Assembly: GCA_964019055.1 (NCBI GenBank)
Contig: OZ025208.1
Coordinates: 374,501 to 438,500 of the forward strand
DNA length: 64,000 nucleotides
Source of the DNA: Anthopleura xanthogrammica
Taxonomy: Eukaryota; Cnidaria; Anthozoa; Actiniaria; Actiniidae
Reading direction: 5' to 3'
How positions within the stretch are numbered: the first letter of the stretch is position 1; each line of letters begins with the position of its first letter. A program made the translations under genes and the position numbers. Below are positions 56,690-64,000 of this stretch, piece by piece. Below the pieces are notes generated by a model. It was not told the origin of the DNA. It was given only the letters and a program-made list of their open reading frames with translations, and searched no databases.

Positions 56690-56880
56690 GGGGGAGGGGA
56701 TGCAACATATAGGGGGAGGGGATAAATGACAAATTGGGGGGAGGGGATAAACGACAAATTGGGGGGAGGGGATAATTGACATATAGGGGGGAGGGGATAA
56801 CCGACATATAGGGGGGAGGGGATAACATATATTGGGGGGGGGGGTTGAAGCCTTCTGCTGGGGGGAGGGAAAGTGTGTTG
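56690..56880. repeat. G-rich minisatellite
   Basis: Five to six units of about 28-30 bp carry GGGGGGAGGGGATAA separated by ATATA or ACAAATT text. There are many closely spaced G runs on the plus strand. The proline-rich 144-codon minus frame (56631-57065) is a by-product. Confidence 0.85.
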
Positions 56881-57149
56881 GGGTAGGGGAGGGAGAATCT
56901 ACTTAGTACAGTGGAAGGGATTTTGTATGACTTTCTCTGACTTATACTTTGAAATTTTCCAGGAATCAGACAGACAGACACAGACAAGTTGGCACTTAGG
57001 AACTTTTTGGTAAGTTGCTTATTTTTCTCTTGTAAGTTGTTTGGTGTTTGTAATAAATTTTTCATTTTTGGACTTAGTAGTTTTCTTGTGTTTTTTAATG
57101 AATTCCATCTTTACCCTCTCCACTCCCTTTTTGGACTTCCAAAAAAAAT

Positions 57150-57290
57150 ACCTCCCCGAGGTCCTACCAGCACCAAGTCTCACTACCCCAGTAGACCAGG
57201 ACCAGGCAGTACTTACTGTCCCGACAAGAGCCATCTTATGAAACCACAACCAGGTGGCTGCTCTGATGGTGAACACTGTCAATAGGGATA
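57150..57290. repeat. GC-richer dispersed segment, related to 59920-60130 in reverse
   Basis: GAGGTCCTACCAGCACCAAG here corresponds to GAGGTCCTGCCAGCACCAAA on the minus strand at about 60120. Further matches follow in the same order (GGTGGCTGCTCTGATGGTGA against ATGACTGCTCTGGTGGTGAA). Both read partly open (VLPAP and QVAALMVNTV against QMTALVVKVV), so this may be a decayed coding repeat of unknown family. Confidence 0.45.
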
Positions 57291-57299
57291 TCAGACTCT

Positions 57300-59919
57300 G
57301 AACCCCCTACAGACTCATGAGATTACCTCGATGGCAAAGCCAGCCTTGATCCTGTGAGGATTAGTGCAAATAGGAGACTTATAAAAATAACCACACCCCA
57401 ATACCCATAGGTTTTACTGCACAACAGTGATGTATATCTTAGGGTGGTATGATCAATAGACTTAAGGTGGTATTCAGATATCCACAAAGCATGTGTGATT
57501 ATCAAACATGGTTTGCGAAGACTAAAATAACAAAGTTTCTAGGCTACTAAACTTGTGAAAAATGAGATGGTCTATCCCGAAAAGGAAACTACCAACATGT
57601 AATTTAATAGAAAAAACTAAGCCGAAGTCCTTATGAATGAATGGAAGTTTATGAATAAATTCATGACTTAAGAATGGACTAAGTCTATAATTAATTCATT
57701 AGATAAATAATTAATTCAGTATCTCCTAGGGGATTTGGCCTATAATTTATTCAAAATCTCCTAGGTTACCAGATCTATGATTATTAATTCAGTTGACATT
57801 GATTAATTTAGTATTAAGTGCTAAGAGGACTATGTTTATACTGTGCCTTTTGAAGCCGACAGTCATGAGCTATTTGGAGAAATCACAAAATACTTCATAT
57901 CTAAATATCCATAACATGTAAGGCCAATAGATAATTTTAATGAAAGATTTTTGATCACAGAACTAGTGATAAAATACGTTTGTGCTGTATAACTGTTGGC
58001 TAAAAAAGGCCTAGTCCTACAATTTTTTCATTGATGTCTAAATATGAAAGGGACTTGTTCGATAAATTTAAAACTTATTTTAACTGAGTAGATTTCATAT
58101 CAGGCAAAAATATATGGGATTACGAGAGTTAGGTGCAATGAAATAAACGGCAACTGTCTCAATTTTGGGACAAATCTCATCAAAAAAATGACGATGGTCA
58201 TACAAAATCTACTCAATCAAATTCGTATTAATGGGAACCGAGCTGTTAATGGCTGTTATATGGTCACTGGTTCTATTTTTTTCAAGACCAAAAAATTAGT
58301 TTATCTTAATTTGCTAAAGAAAAGAGCCTCCGGTTTATTCCTAGTTTCACATGGTTGATATGAACTCTGCATCTTTTTCTTATATTTAATCTTCTGTTTA
58401 TTTCCTAAGATCAGTTTTTTTCACCAGCAAAAGAACTTCATAATAGAAGTAAATTGGCCAATCATGAATAGTGAAAGATGAATATTTGCACTGTCAATAT
58501 TTGAATTTCCAAATCAGGAGCAACTAACATGTATCACAATGTAAAACAAGCTTTCAGTTTTCTGCCAATGTTTAAATTATCAAGTATTTCGTTTCAAAAT
58601 GTTTAATATTTGGACAGTTTGTGCATATAATACAAGTGCTTTGGACAAAATAATTCATAGTAAAACAACTCTTGGTTTTACTTCAATGTAATGATATTTC
58701 ATTTTCTTCAAGTTTAATAGTTTCTTGAATGTGAGGTATGGTGTTTCAATGCCATTCTTTGATGGCTCACCTTGTTGTCCTCTATTCATTCATTTTTCAT
58801 TCACATTTGCCTTGTTTGGCTTGTATGTATTTGTCTGCACTTTCTCTTTGTTATATTTCTGCACAGCTAATTTTGGGTGTTTCCCCATCATATATTTGGA
58901 AAAATATGGTAAGAAATACAGAAATACTGAAATTTAGTCAGACTTTGTTGGTATGACATATCAAAAATAATATTAATTTGAAGAAATGTTTTTTGATTTG
59001 ACAAAATGATACATCTTGAAATTTAGGCAGAGTTTATCGGTATGATGTATCAAAAATGATTTTATTTTGAAGAAAAATTTTGTTTGATTTGACAGAGTGA
59101 TACTTGTTTTGTAGTTGCTTTGGTTGATTTTAAATTGATTTTTGAGAGCATATTTACCTCTTAAATGTGTAAACTTAAAATGGAAATGTTTTCGTCCCAT
59201 TTCCCAAAAACTAATTTCTTTGAAGCTGAAATATTTTCTAATTAATTTTCAGATGATGCTTTGTATTTCAAATGATTTGACAGTGCTAAATTTTTATATT
59301 TGAACTAATTTGGTTGATTCCAATTGTGTATTGAAATGATAACAGGTTTTGTTAAGACCTCAGTTTCATGAAGAAAAAAAACAAGGAATTCACAAGAAAA
59401 GTTTATTTCTGTTATATGCTACTTAGACTGTTATTGGTTTTTTGATTTTCTTGTTTGAGAATAGTTTTCTTTTACATTCAAGCATTTTATCTAGAATTGG
59501 TTTCTGTATTTCTTGCTTTTCATTTGACAATGATAAAATTGATATAGCATTTTTCATCTGTTTCAGTTTGCTTTAATTTGATTTTTTCATGTGATTATTT
59601 TATTTTAAAAGATCATAGAGAATGTTTAACATTTTGAAGAAACTGAGGTCTTGTTTTGCTGGTGAAAAAAACTTATTAAATTACAATCCTATGATAGAAC
59701 CTTGTATATCAGTCTAGCCAAACATCATTGATTGCAAGATTAGATCACCTAGAAATGATTCAACTCCTATTCTTCCCAGCTTGATGATCTACTTTCTGGA
59801 AGTCTGAATGGTTTCTTATGCAAGTCTATTGAACACACCAACCTAATGTTATCACTGCTGTACACACCCATGAATAGTGAGGTATGATTATCTCTGCTCC
59901 TACTTACACTAACCTTCAC
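57300..59919. other. No gene; one short tandem duplication
   Basis: An imperfect direct repeat of about 88 bp lies at 58930-59105 (GGTATGACATATCAAAAATA and GGTATGATGTATCAAAAATG). The rest is AT-rich without a supported feature. Confidence 0.4.
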
Positions 59920-60130
59920 AGTGACTGGCATTCATGCCACCGGCGCAATCCCACGAAATCTGCAGAGGACCATCCTCTTGTATCCTTACCGACAACCTTC
60001 ACCACCAGAGCAGTCATCTGATCATGGCCTCAAGGTTAGACTCTGCCAAGAGCAGCAATATTCTACCGCCATTATTGGTTTCCTGGCCTTGTGGGGCAGC
60101 TTCTGTTTGGTGCTGGCAGGACCTCGTGAG
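59920..60130 (-). repeat. Second copy of the GC-richer dispersed segment
   Basis: On the minus strand it reads MTALVVKVVGKDTRGWSSAD and LRRWHEC within an interrupted frame. It is related to 57150-57290. Plus-strand frames over it have no domain. No family recognised. Confidence 0.4.
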
Positions 60131-60180
60131 AGGTATCAAGTGTATTTCATTTTTCTGGTGTACAAATAATAAATGATAAT

Positions 60181-60471
60181 AATATTAGATATAGGAGAGT
60201 GTGACTAACTAGTGGAGGGTTCTCAGTAAAGTTTAAAACATAACTTAAAATGACCAGCCAGTTGAAATATTGGCAATAGAATTGTGTGAAAAGATAGAAA
60301 TTGAAATGGAGCAGCACCAATACTACTGTTCATTGTTTTTGATTGTTTTTTTCTTTACTGAGAACCCACTTACTAGCTGCTGTGGAAAACCTTATTTTTT
60401 CCCTTTCTTGATTAGGAATATTCAAATTTTTTCAGTTTTGGGTATGTACACACTCTCCTGTATCTAATATT
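60181..60471. mobile_element. 291-bp inverted-repeat element
   Basis: AATATTAGATATAGGAGAGT at the left is mirrored by ACTCTCCTGTATCTAATATT at the right. Confidence 0.75.
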
Positions 60472-60477
60472 AGTGGC

Positions 60478-60790
60478 TAGAGGACTGGCAGGGATGGTTA
60501 TCTACTGTATAACTAGACCTGCACGGGTGATCAGCTATTTCATTATTCTATGAAGCTGTAATTTGTTAACTTTTGTTGTTTTTCCCTCCTAGTCTTTTGT
60601 TTTTTCTCTTATGCCTCAATCATGAAGTCTGATATTATAAAATGAAAGGCATATAAACTTATCTGAGAATCTTAATGAGGAATTCTAATGAAAGCAAAAC
60701 CAAAATTTAGAACATTTTAGATGTGAATAGCTATCAGAGCCACAATTATTTGGTTGAACTATGAGATTTGTTTTGCCAGTCCTCTAGCTA
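60478..60790. mobile_element. 313-bp inverted-repeat element next to the previous one
   Basis: CTAGAGGACTGGCA and TGCCAGTCCTCTAG form its ends. It starts a few bases after the preceding element stops. Confidence 0.65.
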
Positions 60791-61529
60791 GGAAAATATC
60801 TTTTAATTGCCCTATTTCATAATGACGTCACATGTTAACAACATATTGTTTGTTTGAGTGAATCAGAGTGATGAATCTTTTATAAAATTTGGTAAAAACG
60901 TTTTTGAATTTTTTTTTTTTTTCAAAATGGAATTTTTTAAAAGTTGAATCATTTCAATTTTTTATTTTGTTGATGTATTTGGTACCATTTCATTGTGAAA
61001 TAGCAATTTGTTTTGGTTGGTGATGTCATTACGAAATAGGGTCACATTATTTCTATTATTTATTTTTTTCTCACAATTTTTCTTTCCTCTCTCTCTTTCT
61101 TTTTTTACTTCTTTCTTTCTTTCTGTTTTTTTTTCTTTACCAGGGCTCAAAATATACAAATCTTAGCCACACTTATTTTTGGTGAGAAGTAAATTTTGAG
61201 AAATGATTTTCATCTGTCAGTATTAATAAGATTTGCTTTGCATGTGCAGACTGCTATCTTGAGCCCTGATATTTTTTGTTTTGTTTTGAAAAATAATAGC
61301 CTGATAATCTTCTTGAAATTTCAGGTATCCTTTCTTCTGGTTGTTATTCTAGACTATGCTTCTTCTTTTCTTCTTGTTATATTGCTGTGCACAAGACAGG
61401 TTTGTGTTTTCTGAAAGTAATAGATAAACAATTATAAATAACTTGTTGTAAAGGCAGAAGCAGTGAATTAAATATTTCTAGTATTATGACAAATGATAGG
61501 CAATGACAGGTTGTCACTACCAGTGAAAT
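60791..61529. other. No gene; small hAT-like MITE inside
   Basis: CAGGGCTCAAAAT (61141) and ATCTTGAGCCCTG (about 61256-61268) form a small inverted-repeat element of about 128 bp. A T-rich tract with CTTTCTTTCTTTC runs lies at about 61060-61140. Confidence 0.5.
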
Positions 61530-62960
61530 ATCAGTCAGTGATTGGTGAAGTGTTATTCAATAGATGGCTAGGTGTCAGTTGATGGTTGTATCAGTCAGGT
61601 TGATAAGGTGTCAGTCAGTGATTGGTGAAGTGTTATTCAATAGATGGCTAGGTGTCAGTTGATGGTTGTATCAGTCAGGTTGATAAGTTGTCAGTCAGTG
61701 GTTGATAAGGTGTCAGTCAATGGTTGATAAGGTGTCAGTCAATGGTTGATAGTGTGTGAGTCAGTGGTTGATACGGTGTCAGTCAGTGGTTGATAAGGTG
61801 TCAGTCAATGGTTGATAAGGTGTCAGTCAATGGTTGATAGTGTGTGAGTCAGTGGTTGATACGGTGTCAGTCAGTGGTTGATAAGGTGTCAGTCAATGGT
61901 TGATAAGGTGTCAGTCAATGGTTGATAGTGTTTGAGTCAGTGGTTGATAAGGTGTCAGTCAATGGTTGATAGTGTGTGAGTCAGTGGTTGATAAGATGTC
62001 AGTCAGTGGTTGATAAGGTGTCAGTCAGTGGTTGATACGGTGTCAGTCAGTGGTTGATAAGGTGTCAGTCAGTGGTTGATAAGGTGTCAGTCAGTGGTTG
62101 ATAAGGTGTCAGTCAGTGGTTGATAAGGTGTCAGTCAATGGTTGGTAAGGTGTCAGTCAGTGGTTGATAAGGTGTGAGTCAGTGGTTGATAAGGTGTCAG
62201 TCAGTGGTTGATAGTGTGTGAGTCAGTGGTTGATAGTGTGTCAGTCAGTGGTTGATAAGGTGTAAGTCAATGGTTGATAGTGTGTGAGTCAGTGGTTGAT
62301 ACGGTGTCAGTCAGTGGTTGATAAGGTGTCAGTCAGTGGTTGATACAGTGTCAGTCAGTGGTTGATAAGGTGTCAGTCAGTGGTTGATAAGGTGTCAGTC
62401 AATGGTTGGTAAGGTGTGAGTCAGTGGTTGATAAGGTGTGAGTCAGTGGTTGATAAGGTGTCAGTCAGTGGTTGATAGTGTGTGAGTCAGTGGTTGATAA
62501 GGTGTCAGTCAGTGGTTGATAAGGTGTCAGTCAGTGGTTGATATGGTGTCAGTCAATGGTTGATAGTGTGTGAGTCAGTGGTTGATACGGTGTCATTTAG
62601 TGGTTGGTCAGGTGTCAGTCAGTGTTTGGTAAGGTGTCAGTCAATGGTTGATAGTGTGTGAGTCAGTGGTTGATACGGTGTCAGTCAGTGGTTGATAAGG
62701 TGTCAGTCAGTGGTTGATAGTGTGTGAGTCAGTGGTTGATAGTGTGTCAGTCAATGGTTGATAAGGTGTCAGTCAGTGGTTGATAAGGTATCAGTCAGTG
62801 GTTGATAAGGTGTCAGTCAGTGGTTGATAAGGTGTCAGTCAGTGGTTGATGAGCTGTCAGTTGATGGATGGCAAAGTGTTATTCAATAGTTGGCTAGGTG
62901 TCAGTGGGTGACGCAGTTGCAGTCTGTGGTTTTAGAACTGTCAGTCAGTGATTAGGGAAG
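61530..62960. repeat. 22-bp tandem array of about 1.4 kb with 88-bp higher-order units
   Basis: The unit is GGTGTCAGTCAGTGGTTGAT plus AA. Variants (TGTGTGAGTC, GATACGG, CAATGG) recur in a fixed order of four, for example starting near 61707 and 61795, so 88-bp blocks were amplified. The left edge contains a longer duplicated segment with ATTCAATAGATGGCTAGG. Confidence 0.95.
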
Positions 62961-63109
62961 TGTCAGTCATAGGTCATGTGCCTATAACTTCTAACTCAAT
63001 ATTTTCAAAATTGATTCTACATGAAGTGAATAGTTGAATGGTAAAATATATTTATATGATTTGAGCAATGCATCTTGGAGATATAAAGGTTTATACTTCC
63101 AATATGTTA

Positions 63110-64000
63110 TCCCTTTGACTCCTGGAGGTTTTTGAGGTTTTTCAGTGTTTTTCTGGACCTAAACGTTCTCCAAGCCCTAGCAAGACCATATTTGGAGTTT
63201 TGATTGACTCGGTCAGTGTTTTATGTAAATGAGGGATGACGTTTACTGGCTGCATAATTAGTTCTCGCTTGGAGCCGTTCTTCTTGGAATTGGGCTGCCT
63301 TGTTTTCGACTATTTTGGAAAACCAGAGATTTTGAGAGCCATTTTGTTCATCTATGGAGTGCTGGAGGGCATCATGAAGCCCTAAGACAGCTTAAATCAG
63401 CATGATCTCGAAGAACTGAGAGTATGCAAGGGATTTTAGCGTCAAAAGTTCGTAGATCATGTACATTCGTACAAGTTAGAATTTCTGGAGCAATTATCCT
63501 ATGAGCTCTGAAATGATGAACAGCCAGGACCTACTGAGGGATTTTATTTGATATTTGGCTTGTGGAGAATGCTCTGAAGCTGATATTTGGGCAGTAGGAC
63601 CTAGTGGCTCTATTTTGAGAAAAAAGTCCTTGAAATGTGGGGGCGGACTACTGTCCTGTTGAATAAAATCACATTTTTCCTAGAATGCATTGCGAAATAG
63701 AGTAGTGAAAATCGAATAAGCAATGAAATGGGTTGAGGAAAAGGGTTGTCGCTCACTGTGTGGAAGGAATTGATGAAAAAAAAAAGCACCAAAAGCCAAG
63801 TACTAGGTCCAAACTATCCTGTGTAAGGGTATTGTTTGAGTAGAAATAAAAATTGCATGAAAAAAAATGCGATGAAAAAGCGTGATTTTTGGCTTTGGGA
63901 AATGATGTCAAAAACAGTGGTTTTTGGTTTTCCAAAAATATTTAAAGATTTTTCATTATAATTTTGGACATTTGTGCAGGTTTTTTGATTTAAAAAGTTG
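63110..64000. mobile_element. Larger member of the 43259-43500 family, running off the window
   Basis: It begins TTTGACTCCTGGAGGTTTTT and its far part (63840-64000) matches the other end of the short copy in reverse. The 600-base interior is missing from the short copy. No coding frame above about 60 codons. The right boundary is probably just past the window end. Confidence 0.6.

Noticed and set aside
56631..57065. Proline-rich 144-residue protein on the minus strand
   Set aside because: It is a translation of the G-rich minisatellite, with no start context or homologue evident.

Overview
This is eukaryotic nuclear DNA, AT-rich and repeat-dense, with split genes whose introns carry GT...AG ends and can be as short as about 83-86 bases. 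Secreted PAN/Apple-EGF-fibrinogen proteins, an intact BEL/Pao retrotransposon, tRNA-derived SINEs and many short foldback elements suggest a cnidarian, most likely an anthozoan such as a stony coral. That assignment is inferred from gene content; no species marker is present.

Left half (1-32.4 kb): a cluster of four related lectin-like genes, A (983-5532, +), B (8800-15901, +), C (22170-25014, +) and D (30176-32364, -). Each has three exons with the same phases: exon 1 (327 nt, signal peptide plus PAN/Apple), exon 2 (115-118 nt, one EGF domain) and exon 3 (fibrinogen-related domain, FReD). A and B read through completely. C carries a 2-nt insertion and D a 2-nt deletion early in exon 3, so both look broken as sequenced. 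A and B share long flanking and intronic blocks, so they arose by recent segmental duplication. B appears to be a mosaic, with an A-type 5' half joined through transposons to a C-type exon-2 region, and it keeps a truncated spare copy of exon 2. Exons 1-2 are almost invariant among copies, while the C-terminal ligand-pocket half of the FReD varies.

Middle (32.4-42.4 kb): repeat relics, a decayed retroelement C-terminal domain, a possible promoter/first exon near 35.2-35.6 kb, and a complete BEL/Pao element (36679-42374) with two identical 151-bp LTRs and one open 1738-codon gag-pol frame.

Right half (42.4-64 kb): gene-poor DNA rich in satellites (31-, 81-, 89- and 22-bp units), G-rich arrays, foldback elements and SINEs. 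Its most striking feature is a 1247-bp element (52322-53568) with long terminal inverted repeats and a 7-bp target duplication. Its unique centre is filled by a two-exon gene for a roughly 160-residue protein with an RFX-like winged-helix domain. I recognise no transposase in it.

The lectin-like genes would act outside the cell, in recognition, clotting or adhesion. The remaining coding capacity belongs to mobile DNA.
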